From: Frankiales bacterium
GTDB lineage: Bacteria > Actinomycetota > Actinomycetes > S36-B12 > CAIYMF01
Direction of reading: 5' to 3'
DNA: 64,000 bases
Assembly (NCBI GenBank): GCA_016125335.1
Contig: WGLY01000006.1
Span: forward strand, 181,449-245,448
Shown here: piece by piece, positions 18,731-30,751 of the stretch
How the letters are laid out: every line of letters begins with the position of its first letter
Position numbering within the stretch: position 1 is the stretch's first letter
The notes under the pieces: generated by a model
Told to the model about the DNA's origin: nothing
Seen by the model: the letters and a program-made list of their open reading frames with translations, nothing else
Databases searched by the model: none
Program-made: the position numbers and the translations under genes

Positions 18731-20818
18731 ATGCCCGACGAGTCGTTCCCGCGCCAGCACGCCCGCACCCTGCGCTTCACCGCCGGCGCACCTCGGTCCT
18801 TCACGCTCTCGCCCGACGGGTCGCGCGCCGTCTTCGTGCGGTCGCGGTCCGGCACGGACACCGTCGGCCGCCTCTGGGAGGTCGACGTCGCGTCCGGTGC
18901 CGAACGGCTGCTCGCCGACCCCGCGGTGCTGCACGAGGGCCCCGAGCAGCTCTCGGCCGAGGAGCGGGCGCGGCGCGAGCGGATGCGCGAGGGCAGCAGC
19001 GGGATCGTCGGCTACTCCACCGACCGTGCGGTCACGACCGCCGCGTTCGCGCTGTCCGGCGGCCTGTACGCCGTGGACCTCGACGGCGCCGGCGTGGTGC
19101 GGGCGCTCGACGTCCCGGGCCCGGTGATCGACCCGAGGGTGTCGCCCGACGGCCGGCACGTCGCGTACGTCTCGGGCCGGTCCCTGCGCGTGGTCGGCAC
19201 CGACGGCACGGGCGACCGCCCGCTCGCCGACGCCGCGCACGCCGACGCGACGGCGGGGCTCGCCGACTTCGTCGCCGCGGAGGAGCTCGACCGTCAGCGC
19301 GGCCACTGGTGGTCGCCGTCGTCGGACGCGGTCCTGCTGGAGCACGTCGACGAGTCGCCGGTGCAGGAGTGGTGGATCGCGGACCCGGTGGACCCTGCGG
19401 CCGCGCCGTACCGCCACCGCTACCCGGCGGCGGGGACGGCCAACGCGGCGGTGCGCCTCGAGCTCGCCCGGCTCGACGGCACGCGGGCCGCGGTCGCGTG
19501 GGACCACGACGCCTGCCCGTACCTCGTCGACGTGTCCTGGTCCGAGCACGGCGACCCGCTCGTGGTCGTGATGTCGCGCGACCAGCGCGAGCAGCGGGTC
19601 CTCACGGTCGACCCGGCCACGGGCGCGGTCCGCGAGCTCGCCCGGATTACCGACGATCACTGGGTGGACGCCTGGCCCGGTGCCACGCGCTGGTCGCCCG
19701 ACGGGCGGCTGCTCACCTGCCGGGCGGACACGGCCACCGACACCTACCGGCTGCACCTGGGGGACGACTGGCTCAGCCCGGCAGGCTTGCAGGTGCGCGG
19801 CGTCCTCGAGACCGACGACGACGGCGTCCTCGTCACGCTCGCACCGGAGCCCACCGTCGCGTCCGTCGCGCTGGTCGGATGGGACGGAGCGGTGACGGTG
19901 CTCGACGACACCGGCTGGAGCCTGGCTCGCCGCGCCGGCGGCACCCTCCTGCTGGTGCGCCGGTCGATGGCCTCCACCGCGGCGTCCTACGAGCTGCACC
20001 GCGCCGGCGCGGTCACGACGGTGACCAGCCATGCGGAGACCCCGGCGGTCACGCCGCAGGTGACGGTGATCGAGGCGGGCGAGCGTCGCGTGCGCACCGC
20101 GGTCCTGTTCCCCACCGGCCACGAGCTGGGGTCGCGGCGCCTGCCGGTGCTGCTGTGCCCCTACGGCGGCCCGCACCACCAGGAGGTCGTGTCGTCGCTG
20201 CTCGGCTACGGCGAGGACCAGTGGTTCGCCGACCAGGGGTTCGTGGTCGTGGTCGCCGACGGGCGCGGCACTCCCGGGCGCGGCCCCGCGTGGGACCGCG
20301 GCGTCCACGGCGACCTCGCCACCCCGGTGCTCGAGGACCAGGTCGACGCGCTGGCGGCAGTCGCGGCCGCGTGGCCCGACGACGTCGACACCGCGCGGGT
20401 GGGCATCCGCGGCTGGTCGTTCGGCGGCTACCTCGCCGCCCTGGCGGTGCTGCGGCGCCCGGACGTGTTCCACGCGGCCGTGGCCGGCGCGCCCGTGACC
20501 GAGTGGCGGCTCTACGACACCGCGTACACCGAGCGCTACCTCGGGCACCCGGGCGCGGACCCGGCGCCCTACGACGCCTGCTCGCTGCTGCCGTCAGCGC
20601 CGGGCCTCAGCCGGCCGCTCATGGTGATCCACGGCCTCACCGACGACAACGTCGTGGTGGCCCACAGCCTGCGGCTGTCCGGCACGCTCACGGCCGCCGG
20701 CCGCCCGCACCAGGTGCTGCCGCTGTCCGGCGTCACGCACATGACGCCGCAGGAGGACGTCGCGGAGAACCGCCTGCGCCTCGAGCTGGAGTTCCTCCGC
20801 CCGGCGCTGGGCGCCTGA
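18731..20818 (+). CDS. S9 family (dipeptidyl peptidase IV-like) serine peptidase
   Basis: 695 aa. A beta-propeller precedes the hydrolase domain: repeated blades such as [34 protein letters not shown] and [14 protein letters not shown], plus the DPP-IV type helix segment [17 protein letters not shown] and EWWIAD. The alpha/beta hydrolase carries the nucleophile motif GWSFGGY, the Asp in GLTDDNVV and the His in GVTHM. No signal peptide is visible, so it is probably cytoplasmic and acts on short peptides. It ends opposite the peptide-import operon, a sensible neighbour for peptide use. Confidence 0.88.
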   Translation: MPDESFPRQHARTLRFTAGAPRSFTLSPDGSRAVFVRSRSGTDTVGRLWEVDVASGAERLLADPAVLHEGPEQLSAEERARRERMREGSSGIVGYSTDRAVTTAAFALSGGLYAVDLDGAGVVRALDVPGPVIDPRVSPDGRHVAYVSGRSLRVVGTDGTGDRPLADAAHADATAGLADFVAAEELDRQRGHWWSPSSDAVLLEHVDESPVQEWWIADPVDPAAAPYRHRYPAAGTANAAVRLELARLDGTRAAVAWDHDACPYLVDVSWSEHGDPLVVVMSRDQREQRVLTVDPATGAVRELARITDDHWVDAWPGATRWSPDGRLLTCRADTATDTYRLHLGDDWLSPAGLQVRGVLETDDDGVLVTLAPEPTVASVALVGWDGAVTVLDDTGWSLARRAGGTLLLVRRSMASTAASYELHRAGAVTTVTSHAETPAVTPQVTVIEAGERRVRTAVLFPTGHELGSRRLPVLLCPYGGPHHQEVVSSLLGYGEDQWFADQGFVVVVADGRGTPGRGPAWDRGVHGDLATPVLEDQVDALAAVAAAWPDDVDTARVGIRGWSFGGYLAALAVLRRPDVFHAAVAGAPVTEWRLYDTAYTERYLGHPGADPAPYDACSLLPSAPGLSRPLMVIHGLTDDNVVVAHSLRLSGTLTAAGRPHQVLPLSGVTHMTPQEDVAENRLRLELEFLRPALGA

Positions 20819-20822
20819 GCCA

Positions 20823-20849
20823 CGGCGCGGAGCAGCCTGCTCCGCGCCG
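20823..20849. terminator. Bidirectional stem-loop between convergent genes
   Basis: Perfect 12-bp stem: cggcgcggagca (20823-20834) pairs with tgctccgcgccg (20838-20849) across a 3-nt loop, filling the 37-bp gap between the S9 peptidase and dppF stop codons. It is well placed to end transcription from both sides. Confidence 0.75.
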
Positions 20850-20855
20850 ACCCTC

Positions 20856-22006
20856 CTACTGCTCGAGCGTCTCGTGCCGACCCGGCTCGAGGTGGCGCGA
20901 GGCCTCCTCGGCGCCCATCTCGCCGGGGATGCGCGAGTCCTGGGGCGGCTCGTAGCGCTCGGGCACCTCGGGGCGCACCTGCCCGTCGGACGGCGCGCGC
21001 ACGGCGTCCGTCACGGTCTCGACCGGGAAGTGGCAGGCCACCTGGTGGCCCGGGCGCAGCTCGCGCAGCTCGGGCTTCTCGACCGAGCAGCGCTCCTGGG
21101 CCTTCCAGCAGCGGGTGTGGAACACGCAGCCCGAGGGCGGGTTGATGGGGCTGGGCAGGTCGCCCTGGAGCAGGATGCGCTCGCGCTTGGCCGACGCCGC
21201 CGGGTCCGGCACCGGCACGGCGGAGAGCAGCGCGTGCGTGTAGGGGTGCAGCGGCTGCTCGTAGAGGCTGTCGCGGTCGGTCAGCTCCATGATGTGGCCG
21301 AGGTACATCACCGCGACGCGGTCGGAGATGTGCCGCACGACGGAGAGGTCGTGGGCCACGAAGACGTAGGCGATGCCGAACTCGTTCTGGATGTCCTCGA
21401 GCAGGTTGATCACCTGCGCCTGGATCGAGACGTCGAGCGCCGACACCGGCTCGTCGCACACCACGAGCTTGGGGCGCAGGGCGATGGCACGGGCGATGCC
21501 GATGCGCTGGCGCTGGCCGCCGGAGAACTCGTTGGGGTAGCGGTTGTAGTGCTCGGGGTTGAGCCCGACGCGCTCCATGAGGTTCTGGACCTCGGCCTTG
21601 ACCCCGCCCTTGGGCTCGACCTTCTGGACCCGGAACGGCGCGGAGATGATCGTGCCGACGGTGTGCCGCGGGTTGAGCGAGTTGTACGGGTCCTGGAAGA
21701 TCATCTGCGCCTCGCGCCGGAAGGGCACGAGCTGCTTGCGGGTGAGCTCGCTGATGTCCTCGCCGGCGAGCTCCACCTTGCCCTCGGTGGGCTTGAGCAG
21801 CCGGAGCATGGTGCGCGCGGCAGTGGACTTGCCGCAGCCGGACTCGCCCACGAGCCCGAGCGTCTCGCCCGCGTCGACGTGGAGGTCGATGCCGTCGACG
21901 GCGCGCACGTGCCCCACGACCTTCTTGAAGATCGCGCCCGAGGTGATCGGGAAGTGCTGCTTGAGGCCGGTGACGCGCAGGACAGGCTCGCTGCCGGCGG
22001 TCGCGG

Positions 22007-22010
<4 letters not shown>
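20856..22010 (-). CDS. Oligopeptide/dipeptide ABC transporter ATPase (OppF/DppF type)
   Basis: 384 aa. Walker A GESGCGKS, Q-loop QMIFQDPYNSLNPR, signature EFSGGQRQRIGIARA, Walker B LVVCDEPVSALD and H-loop VFVAHDLSVV. The C-terminal oligo_HPY region has HPYTHALLSAVPVPDP and the iron-sulfur-like Cys run around GCVFHTRCWKAQERC. Its ATG overlaps the OppD-type stop by 4 bp (ATGA), making it the fifth and last gene of the import operon. It powers uptake together with the neighbouring ATPase. Confidence 0.92.
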
Positions 22011-23070
<1,060 letters not shown>

Positions 23071-23074
<4 letters not shown>

Positions 23075-24060
23075 ACCAGCCTCACCCGCGGGTCGATGAC
23101 GGCGTACAACAGGTCGACCACGAGGTTGGCGACGATGATGAACGTCGCCGTCACGAGCGTGATGCCGACCGTGACGGGCAGGTCGGCGTCGACCACGGAG
23201 TTGACCGCGAGGCTGCCCAGGCCGGGCAGGCTGTAGATCGACTCGGTGATGATCGCGCCGCCGAGCAGGCCGGCGAGGTCGAGGCCGGCTGCCGTGACGA
23301 TCGGGGTGAGCCCCGCGCGCAGGCCGTGGCGGCGGATGACGATCCGCTCGCGCAGCCCCTTGGCGCGCGCGGTGCGGATGTAGTCCTCGCCGAGGGTGTC
23401 GAGCATCTGGTTGCGCGTGAGCCGCATGTAGAACGCGGCGTAGAGGAACGCCAGGACGATCCACGGCAGCAGCATCGTCTGGAAGAACTGCAGCGGGTTG
23501 TCGAACGGCGATATGTAGGACGGGTACGGCAGCAGCTGCCATTTCAGGATGACGAAGAACAGCAGCACGAGGCCGATGAAGAAGGAGGGCAGCGAGTAGC
23601 CGATGAGCGAGGAGCCCATCACGAGCTTGTCCTGCCACTTGCCGCGGCGCAGCGCGGAGTAGATGCCGAGCGTGACGCCGACCGTGATCCAGATGACGAA
23701 GGCGCCGATCGCCAGCCAGAAGGTGGTGGGGAAGCCCTCCTTGATCAGCGTGGTGACCTCTTCACCGCGCTTGAAGGAGTAGCCGAGGCACGGGGCGTCG
23801 CACTGGTACGTGGCGGTGCCCGAGCCGTAGGTGCGTCCGACGAAGATGCCCTTGAGCCACTCCCAGTACTGCTGCCAGACCGGCAGGTCGAGTCCCAGGT
23901 TGTGGCGGTTGGCCGCGATCACCTCAGGTGTGCAGGCCTTGCCGCAGGTCAGCCGCGCCGGGTCGGTGGGCAGGACGCTGAACAGCAGGAACACGACGAG
24001 GGTCAGCAGCAGCAGCATCAGCACCATGCTGATGACACGCCGGACGATGTACCCGCTCAC
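23071..24060 (-). CDS. Peptide ABC transporter permease (DppB/OppB type)
   Basis: 329 aa with six predicted TM helices. N-terminal [27 protein letters not shown] is the usual first helix, followed by [18 protein letters not shown] and a Cys pair in the first external loop ([10 protein letters not shown]). The inner-membrane EAA-type loop is [30 protein letters not shown]. The GTG at 24060 starts the protein. It pairs with the DppC-type permease at 26062-27078, which is separated from it by the binding-protein gene. Confidence 0.9.
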
Positions 24061-24159
24061 GGGCGGAAGCCTTCCATGTCGTACGAGACGGACTGCGCCG
24101 ACCCGCCCGGTGGGGCGGCTGCGCGGCGTCGGACCGGGTCGGCCCGGAGGTGGCGCGGT

Positions 24160-24192
24160 CCGGGGGCGAGGTGGGTCTCACCTCGCCCCCGG
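24160..24192 (-). terminator. Intercistronic stem-loop after the binding-protein gene
   Basis: ccgggggcgaggtg (24160-24173) pairs perfectly over 14 bp with cacctcgcccccgg (24179-24192), 5-nt loop, starting 9 bp after the binding-protein stop and well before dppB. Such structures often protect binding-protein mRNA or limit read-through so that the binding protein exceeds the membrane parts. That role is inference here. Confidence 0.6.
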
Positions 24193-24201
24193 ACCTGTCG
24201 A

Positions 24202-25950
24202 TCAGGACGACTTGACGTACATGTCGCCGTACGGCCACGAGCCGTAGGCGGGCCAGAGGTACGCGTTGCCGATCAGCGCGCCGGGAAGACGCTGGTCGCG
24301 CCCGAAGCGGGTCGGGATCGCCCAGACGTTCTTCATGGCCTCCTTGTTGAGCGCCTGCCAGTCCGCCGCCTGCTTGGTGCGGTCGAGCTCGACCTTGGCA
24401 GCCTGCGACGCGTCGTTGAACGCCTTGTCGTTGGCCTGCGAGAGGTTGAAGCCACCGGACGGGGTGAACAGCTCGGGGATGACCGTCGAGGCGTTCGGCC
24501 AGTCGGGACCCCAACCGGCGTTGATCAGCTCGTGCGCCTTCTGCGGGTCGAAGACGACGCCGTAGTACTGACCGGCCTCGATCGGGTTCGGCTTGACCGT
24601 GATGCCGGCACGAGCCTCGGACGACACGATGATCGCGGCGGCCTTGTCGTTGGTCGGCGTCTGCGGGTAGTCGAACGTGATCGTCGGAGCCGGCTTGCCG
24701 GACTCCTGGATCAGCTGCTTGGCGTAGTCGGGGTCACCCGTCGCCGGGATCGTCTTGCCGAGCAGCCCGTCCCACATCCCGGTCGGGGCGTAGTCGATAC
24801 CGATGTTCGGCTTGATCACGCCGTCCGCCAGGTCACCGGCGTAGGCACCACCGGCGTTGGTGAGCAGCGCGTCACGGTCGAGGGCGACCGCGATGGCCGT
24901 GCGGACCTTGACGTCCGGGACCTTGTTCACGTTGACCGCGAAGTAGCGGACGTAGGGGTCGAACTCGTTCGTGCGACGGTCCGCGAACTTCGGGTCGTTG
25001 AACACGATCGGGAGCGACTGCGGCGTCAGGGACGTGGAGATCGCCGTCTGGTCGGCCGCCGCGCCCGCGATGAGGCGCTGGTCGATGACCGCCGGGTCGA
25101 GGCCGAAGTCGACCTCCCACGAGTCCGGGTACGCGTGACGGTACGGGTCGCTGTCCTGCGACCACTTGTCGTTGCGCACCAGGATGAACTGGCCGCCCTT
25201 GCCCTTCTTGTACGTCTGGATCTTGTACGGGCCCGAGGAGACGGGGTGGTCGTCGTACTTCTCACCCGTGTCGGCCGACTTCGGGACCGGGGCGAACGCC
25301 GAGAGCGTCACCGTGTAGTTGAAGTCCGGGACCGGGTTCTTGAGGTGGAACGTGATCGTCTTGCCGTCGGCGGAGCAGGTGACGGCCTTGTCGAACAGGT
25401 CCTGGCCCGTCTTCTTGTACGGGCCCTTGTACGCCGAGCCGCCCTTGGGGTCGTCCGGGATGTCGAGCATCGACACCGCGTACTGCGGGCCGTTGGTGAT
25501 GACGTCGGTGGCGAACGTGCGCGAGACGCCGTAGGCGATGTCGGCGCAGGTGATCGGGTCACCGGTCTCGAACGTCACCCCGTCGCGGAGCGTGAAGCTC
25601 CACGTCTTGCCGCCGTCGGCCACGGTGCCCGTGTCGGTGGCGAGGTCGGGCACGACGGAGGTGCCCTCCTTGGGGTCGTGCGAGAACTTGTACGCCGTCA
25701 GCGTGCGGAAGATCGTCCCGGAGAAGAACGCGAGGTCCTCACCGGTGTACACCCGCTGGGGGTCGACGTTGTTGAACTGCTCGCCGATCTCGAGGTAGGT
25801 GATCTTCCCACCCTTCGTCGGGGTACCGGCTGCCCCCGACGACTCCGAGCCGCTAGGGCTCGCGCTGCTGCCGCCACCGCAGGCCGAGAGCGCTAGCGCT
25901 CCCACTGCGAGGACCACGGCAGCGCGCACGCCCGGCCTGGCCTTGCCCAT
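24202..25950 (-). CDS. Peptide ABC transporter substrate-binding lipoprotein
   Basis: 582 aa, SBP family 5. The start at 25950 follows a strong AGGAGGAGAA ribosome site. The signal peptide VRAAVVLAVGALALSACGGGSS has a lipobox LSAC, so the mature protein is lipid-anchored at Cys ~24, followed by a Ser/Gly linker. The body shows GGKITYLEIGEQFNNVDPQRVYTGEDLAF, TWSFTLRDGVTFETGDPITCADIAYGVSR and FNLSQANDKAFNDA. These features match DppA/OppA-type binders of di- or oligopeptides. Usage of A/T is slightly higher than in neighbours, probably reflecting strong expression. Confidence 0.92.
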   Translation of the reverse strand: MGKARPGVRAAVVLAVGALALSACGGGSSASPSGSESSGAAGTPTKGGKITYLEIGEQFNNVDPQRVYTGEDLAFFSGTIFRTLTAYKFSHDPKEGTSVVPDLATDTGTVADGGKTWSFTLRDGVTFETGDPITCADIAYGVSRTFATDVITNGPQYAVSMLDIPDDPKGGSAYKGPYKKTGQDLFDKAVTCSADGKTITFHLKNPVPDFNYTVTLSAFAPVPKSADTGEKYDDHPVSSGPYKIQTYKKGKGGQFILVRNDKWSQDSDPYRHAYPDSWEVDFGLDPAVIDQRLIAGAAADQTAISTSLTPQSLPIVFNDPKFADRRTNEFDPYVRYFAVNVNKVPDVKVRTAIAVALDRDALLTNAGGAYAGDLADGVIKPNIGIDYAPTGMWDGLLGKTIPATGDPDYAKQLIQESGKPAPTITFDYPQTPTNDKAAAIIVSSEARAGITVKPNPIEAGQYYGVVFDPQKAHELINAGWGPDWPNASTVIPELFTPSGGFNLSQANDKAFNDASQAAKVELDRTKQAADWQALNKEAMKNVWAIPTRFGRDQRLPGALIGNAYLWPAYGSWPYGDMYVKSS

Positions 25951-26061
25951 TTCTCCTCCTGGTTGTCCGCCGAGGTCCGAGCCTCGGCATGTGAGCCGCG
26001 CGAGAAGAGCAGGGGTTCGCCCCGCCCGGCGCGCGCGGACATCGGGTGATCTCCTCATCGG

Positions 26062-27078
26062 TCAGACCCGTCCGGCCCGGGGGTCGAGCGCGTCGCGCAC
26101 CGAGTCGCCGACCAGGTTGAAGGCCACGACGAGGATCGCGAGCAGCGTGCCCGGGATGAGGAGGTAGGACGGGATGATGCTCATGTAGGTGACGGAGTCC
26201 GCCAGGGTGGCGCCGAAGCTGGGGGTCGGCGGCAGCAGGCCCACGCCGAGGAACGACAGAGCCGCCTCGGTCGCGATGAAGGTCGGCAGCGTGAGCGTCG
26301 CGTAGATCATGATCGGCGCCCACAGGTTCGGCAGGATCTCCTTGAACAGGATCCGGCGCGTGCCCGAGCCCATGGCCACCGACGCCTCGACGAACTCGCG
26401 CTCCCGGACGCTGAGCACCTGGCCGCGCACGATGCGGGCGAGGTAGGGCCAGCCGAAGACGCTGAGCACGAGGATCAGGTAGGTGATGCGGGCCGGGTTG
26501 CCCTCCGGCACCCCGAGCGCCTCGAGCCGCTGGGTGAGCACCCCGGACAGCGCCAGGATGATCAGCAGCTGGGGGAAGGCCAGGATCAGGTCCATGAACC
26601 GGCCGATGACGTTGTCGGTGCGCCCGCCGAGGTAGCCGGAGATCGTGCCGAACAGCGTGCCGAGCAGGACGGTCATCGTCGTGGCCGAGAACGCGATGAG
26701 CAGCGAGATGCGCAGGCCGTAGAGCATGCGCGCGAACAGGTCGCGCCCGGTGCCGGGCTCGACGCCGAACGGGTGCTCCCACGAGATGCCGCAGAAGAAG
26801 CCCGAGTCGGGCAGGCCGCAGCCGGCCGGGACGCCGCCGTTGGCCTTGTCGAGGGCGTCCGGGTTCAGCGAGTAGGGGTCGAGGCCCATGAGGTTGGTGA
26901 TGACCGGCGCGAGCAGCGCCGCGAGGAGCAGGAAGATCAGGACGCCGAGGGCCCACATGCCCACCTTGTCCCGACGGAACCGGCCCCAGGCGATCGCCGA
27001 CAGCGAGCGGCCCTGGATCTCCTCAGGGACGGGGCTCTCGGTCGGGGCCGAGGGCTCGGTGTCGAGGGCAGTGGCCAT
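26062..27078 (-). CDS. Peptide ABC transporter permease (DppC/OppC type)
   Basis: 338 aa. A hydrophilic N terminus (~45 aa, with the OppC_N motif WGRFRRDKVGMWALGVLIFLLL) precedes the binding-protein-dependent transport domain with five or six more helices. The coupling loop is REREFVEASVAMGSGTRRILFKEILPNLWAPI. The external loop carries two Cys (AGCGLPDSGFFCG). The ATG at 27078 was chosen because upstream sequence shows no domain similarity and AGGAAGG lies about 14 bases before it. First gene of the C-A-B-D-F operon. Confidence 0.9.
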   Translation of the reverse strand: MATALDTEPSAPTESPVPEEIQGRSLSAIAWGRFRRDKVGMWALGVLIFLLLAALLAPVITNLMGLDPYSLNPDALDKANGGVPAGCGLPDSGFFCGISWEHPFGVEPGTGRDLFARMLYGLRISLLIAFSATTMTVLLGTLFGTISGYLGGRTDNVIGRFMDLILAFPQLLIILALSGVLTQRLEALGVPEGNPARITYLILVLSVFGWPYLARIVRGQVLSVREREFVEASVAMGSGTRRILFKEILPNLWAPIMIYATLTLPTFIATEAALSFLGVGLLPPTPSFGATLADSVTYMSIIPSYLLIPGTLLAILVVAFNLVGDSVRDALDPRAGRV

Positions 27079-27451
27079 GGAGAACGAGGCGCCTTCCTGT
27101 CCGAATCCCGGAGATCTTGCTGTCAGGACGTGGGTCCGCGGGACGACCGCCGACTCGGGGTTCGTGGCGTCCCCCACACCTCAGACCTCGCGAAACCTAC
27201 GTCATGCGAGGGGGTCGAGAAAGCGCCACCCCTGCCCGTGACCGGATCGTGACCGCCTCGGGTGGAATCGGGACCTTTCCGACACCTGCCGGACCCCTCG
27301 TCGTAACGCGCGACCAGCGACGACGCCCTCCGGAGGCCCTCGCGGGGCGGTTCCCGGCGTCGTGCCAGGTCACCCCCCACGGCGTCCGCTGAACGGATGC
27401 CCGGCGAGGGCCGCGACCTCTATCCGTACCGGCTCCGGGGCCGGTGCGCGG
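27079..27451 (-). other. 373-bp gene-free region: typA 3' flank and dpp operon leader
   Basis: No convincing gene. Near the typA stop a short dyad (accggc 27428-27433 with gccggt 27440-27445) could be a weak terminator. Further on, cctcgc and gcgagg (27186-27191 and 27206-27211) form an interrupted dyad around the AT-richer segment gaaacctacgtcat, a possible operator for the peptide-import operon. The promoter itself could not be placed with confidence. Confidence 0.4.
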
Positions 27452-29344
27452 TCAGCTGCCGCGCTTGGCCCGGGCGGCCGCGCGGCCCCGCTCGGTCTGG
27501 TCGAGCACCACCTTGCGGATGCGCACCGTGGCCGGCGTGACCTCCATGCACTCGTCCTCGCGGCAGAACTCGAGGGCCTGCTCCATCGACATCTGCTTGT
27601 GCGGGATGAGCGGCACCAGCACGTCGCCGGAGGACTGGCGCATGTTGGTGAGCTTCTTCTCCTTGGTGGGGTTGACGTCCATGTCGTCGGCCCGGGAGTT
27701 CTCGCCGATGATCATGCCCTCGTAGACCTCGGTGCCGGGCCCGACGAACAGGGTCCCGCGCTCCTGGAGGTTGGCCAGGGCGAACCCGGTCGTGGGACCG
27801 CGCCGGTCGGCCACCAGCGAGCCGGTCGGCCGGGTGCGCAGCTCGCCGTGCCAGGGCTCGTACTTGTGGAACACGTGGTGCAGCAGCCCGGTCCCCCGGG
27901 TCTCGGTGAGGAACTCGGTGCGGAACCCGATCAGCCCGCGCGCGGGCACGATGTACTCCATCCGCACCCAGCCGGTGCCGTGGTTGACCATCTGCTCCAT
28001 GCGGCCCTTGCGCAGCGCCATCAGCTGGGTGACGACGCCGAGGTAGTCCTCGGGGATGTCGACGGTGAGGTGCTCCATGGGCTCGTGGACGCGACCGTCC
28101 ACGACGCGGGTGACCACCTGGGGCTTGCCGACGGTGAGCTCGAAGCCCTCGCGGCGCATGATCTCCACGAGGATCGCGAGCTGGAGCTCGCCGCGGCCCT
28201 GCACCTCCCAGGTGTCGGGCCGCTCGGTGGGCAGCACGCGGATCGACACGTTGCCCACGAGCTCGGCGTCGAGCCGGTTCTTGACCAGGCGGGCGGTGAG
28301 CTTGCTGCCGCTCTGCCCGGCCAGTGGCGAGGTGTTGATGCCGATGGTCATGGAGATGGACGGCTCGTCGACGGTGATGAGCGGCAGCGGGCGCGGGTCG
28401 TCGGGGTCGGCCAGGGTCTCGCCGATGGTGATCTCCGAGATGCCCGCGATGGCGACGATCTCTCCCGGGCCGGCGCTCTCCGCCGGCACCCGCTCGAGCG
28501 CCTCGGTGGTGAGCAGCTCGGTGACCTTGACCCGCTCGATCGAGCCGTCCTGCCGGCACCAGGCCACCTGCTGGCCCTTGCGCAGCGTGCCCGAGTGCAC
28601 CCGGCACAGGGCCAGGCGCCCGAGGTAGGGCGAGGAGTCCAGGTTGGTCACGTGCGCCTGGAGCGGGAGGTCCGGGTCGTACGACGGCGCCGGCACCGTG
28701 TCGAGCAGGGTGCGGAACAGCGGCACGAGGTCCTCGCTGTCCGGCATGCCGCCGTCCTCGGGGCGGTTGAGCGAGGCGCGGCCGGCCTTGGCCGAGGCGT
28801 ACACGACGGGGAAGTCGATCTGGTCCTCGGCGGCGTCGAGGTCGAAGAACAGCTCGTAGGTCTCGTCCACGACCTCCGCGATGCGGGCGTCGGGCCGGTC
28901 GACCTTGTTCACCAGCAGGATCACCGGGAGCCGCTTCTGCAGCGCCTTGCGCAGCACGAAGCGGGTCTGCGGGAGCGGGCCCTCGCTCGCGTCGACGAGC
29001 AGGAGCACGGCGTCGACCATCTCGAGGCCGCGCTCGACCTCGCCGCCGAAGTCCGCGTGGCCGGGGGTGTCGATGATGTTGAACAGCACCCCGCCCTCGG
29101 GTGCGCCCTCGCCGGAGTACCGCACCGTGGTGTTCTTGGCGAGGATCGTGATCCCCTTCTCGCGCTCGAGGTCCATCGAGTCCATCACCCGCTCCTGGAC
29201 CGATCCCTCCTCGGCCTGGTGCGCGGTGAAGGCGCCCGACTGCCACAGCATGGCGTCGACGAGCGTGGTCTTGCCGTGGTCGACGTGCGCGATGATCGCG
29301 ACGTTGCGCAGGTCGTGACGGACGGCCGGGCCGTGGGCAGGCAT
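27452..29344 (-). CDS. typA: Ribosome-associated translational GTPase TypA/BipA
   Basis: 630 aa, EF-G-like GTPase that binds 70S ribosomes and affects stress responses and 50S assembly. G1 [10 protein letters not shown]2 EREKGITI, G3 DTPGHADF and G4 NKVDRPDA are intact. The later domains include [23 protein letters not shown] and the TypA-specific C-terminal domain with [25 protein letters not shown] sequence and [24 protein letters not shown]. Length matches the family. ATG at 29344. Transcribed leftwards, 373 bp before the dpp operon. Confidence 0.96.
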   Translation of the reverse strand: MPAHGPAVRHDLRNVAIIAHVDHGKTTLVDAMLWQSGAFTAHQAEEGSVQERVMDSMDLEREKGITILAKNTTVRYSGEGAPEGGVLFNIIDTPGHADFGGEVERGLEMVDAVLLLVDASEGPLPQTRFVLRKALQKRLPVILLVNKVDRPDARIAEVVDETYELFFDLDAAEDQIDFPVVYASAKAGRASLNRPEDGGMPDSEDLVPLFRTLLDTVPAPSYDPDLPLQAHVTNLDSSPYLGRLALCRVHSGTLRKGQQVAWCRQDGSIERVKVTELLTTEALERVPAESAGPGEIVAIAGISEITIGETLADPDDPRPLPLITVDEPSISMTIGINTSPLAGQSGSKLTARLVKNRLDAELVGNVSIRVLPTERPDTWEVQGRGELQLAILVEIMRREGFELTVGKPQVVTRVVDGRVHEPMEHLTVDIPEDYLGVVTQLMALRKGRMEQMVNHGTGWVRMEYIVPARGLIGFRTEFLTETRGTGLLHHVFHKYEPWHGELRTRPTGSLVADRRGPTTGFALANLQERGTLFVGPGTEVYEGMIIGENSRADDMDVNPTKEKKLTNMRQSSGDVLVPLIPHKQMSMEQALEFCREDECMEVTPATVRIRKVVLDQTERGRAAARAKRGS

Positions 29345-29447
29345 GGGGGACCTCGGGAATCTCGAGCGGGGATCGGTCCGTGAGTCTACCGGCGCCGCGG
29401 GGGCCTCCCGACCGTCGCGAGCGGCGCCGGCCGCGTCCGGGGGCCGC

Positions 29448-30707
29448 TCAGCCGACCGTGGTGCGCACCTCGAAGCCCTCGTCCGTGGGCTCGAGCCCCA
29501 GCCGCACCCGCCCCAGCCGGCCCGTGCGCGCCACGTGCGTGCCCCCGCACGGGATCAGGGCCGGCCCGCCCGGCACGTCGCAGACCCAGCGGCGCCGGGC
29601 CGACAGCGTGGGGTCGCCGTCGACGTCGACGCGGCTGACGGCGTCGAGGCCCACCCACGCGTCGAGCAGCCCGTGCGCCTGCGCCACCACCGCCTCGCGC
29701 TCCTCGAGGAACGCGGCGGCGTCGAAGCCCGCCTTGCGCAGCGACCGACCGGCGCGGTAGGCGTCGTACGACGACCGCGCGGAGATGCGCGAGACCTGGA
29801 TCGCGAGCTGGTCGAGGAACGGGAAGCCGCGCGAGTCGCGGCGCGGCGGCTCCTTGGCCCAGAACCGCGCGGTGCTCTCGTTGAGCGCGAGCGCGGCCAG
29901 GTGGCACCCCGAGTGCCCCAGCGACAGCTCCGTGCGCCGCTGCGCGTCGACCCGCAGCGCCACCACGTCGCCCGGCGAGGGTGCGTCGGCGGCGGCGACC
30001 ACGTGCACGACCACCCAGGTGCGCGAGGGGTCGCCGCGCCGGACGTCGATCGCGGCGTCCACCGTCAGGGCGCCGAGGTCGTCCACGGCACCGGTGAGGC
30101 AGTCGAGCACCGCCGCGCCGTCGAGGGTGCCGACGTCGCCGGGCTGGTCGGGCCAGCCGTGGTCGAGCGGGTGGAAGGGGGTGCGGTCGACGACGACCCC
30201 CACGCGGCCGTCGGGCAGCGGGTCCGCGCGCAGCACGCGGCCGGCGCCCTCCGTCGCTCCCGAGGGGAAGTCGACCCAGGTGTCGAGGCGCGCCGCGGCC
30301 GCGGCCGCCGGGGCCACGTCGGGTGCGAGCCAGGCGACCGCGCCGAGCTCGTCGGGTGCCAGCCAGCGCACCTCGTCGTGGGCCACCGCGGGTGCCGGTT
30401 CGTCGCGGCCGATCCGCACCCGCATGACGCGCAGCACCGCCGTGTCGTCCAGCGGCCAGTCGCCGGCCAGGGGCCCGGGGACCGACCCCACGACCTCGGC
30501 GTCCACCGCGAGCTCCTCGCGCAGCTCGCGCACGAGCGCCCTGGCCGGGTCCTCCCCCGGCTCGACCTTGCCGACCGGCAGCTCCCAGCCCCCGGCCACC
30601 GACGCGGGCCGGGTGCGCCGGGCCGCCAGGAGCCGGCCGGCACGCTCGACCGCGGCGGCGACCACCACGAGGCGCCCGTCGGCGGTGCGGTGGGTGGGCT
30701 CGCTCAC
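29448..30707 (-). CDS. Fusion of NUDIX hydrolase and AlaX-type tRNA-editing domain
   Basis: 419 aa. Residues ~10-135 are a NUDIX domain with the box GKVEPGE, x7, RELREELAV (46-68), where the usual Gly after EE-x is Ala. Residues ~145-415 resemble the second additional domain of alanyl/threonyl-tRNA synthetases (AlaX/YbaK-unrelated editing fold). Its zinc motifs are both present: HSGCH (His265, His269) and CGGTH (Cys387, His391). Stand-alone AlaX hydrolyses Ser- or Gly-tRNA(Ala); NUDIX enzymes cleave nucleoside diphosphate derivatives. CAGAGT lies 6 bases before the GTG at 30707, a possible leaderless start. Divergent from the pterin dehydratase gene by 44 bp. Confidence 0.8.
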   Translation of the reverse strand: MSEPTHRTADGRLVVVAAAVERAGRLLAARRTRPASVAGGWELPVGKVEPGEDPARALVRELREELAVDAEVVGSVPGPLAGDWPLDDTAVLRVMRVRIGRDEPAPAVAHDEVRWLAPDELGAVAWLAPDVAPAAAAAARLDTWVDFPSGATEGAGRVLRADPLPDGRVGVVVDRTPFHPLDHGWPDQPGDVGTLDGAAVLDCLTGAVDDLGALTVDAAIDVRRGDPSRTWVVVHVVAAADAPSPGDVVALRVDAQRRTELSLGHSGCHLAALALNESTARFWAKEPPRRDSRGFPFLDQLAIQVSRISARSSYDAYRAGRSLRKAGFDAAAFLEEREAVVAQAHGLLDAWVGLDAVSRVDVDGDPTLSARRRWVCDVPGGPALIPCGGTHVARTGRLGRVRLGLEPTDEGFEVRTTVG

Positions 30708-30751
30708 GCGGCGACTCTGCCATGCGGCCGCGGGCGTGCGACCCTGGGTCC

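Noticed and set aside
27186..27211. Defined operator for the peptide-import operon
   Set aside because: Only a 6-bp interrupted dyad; too weak to call without conservation.
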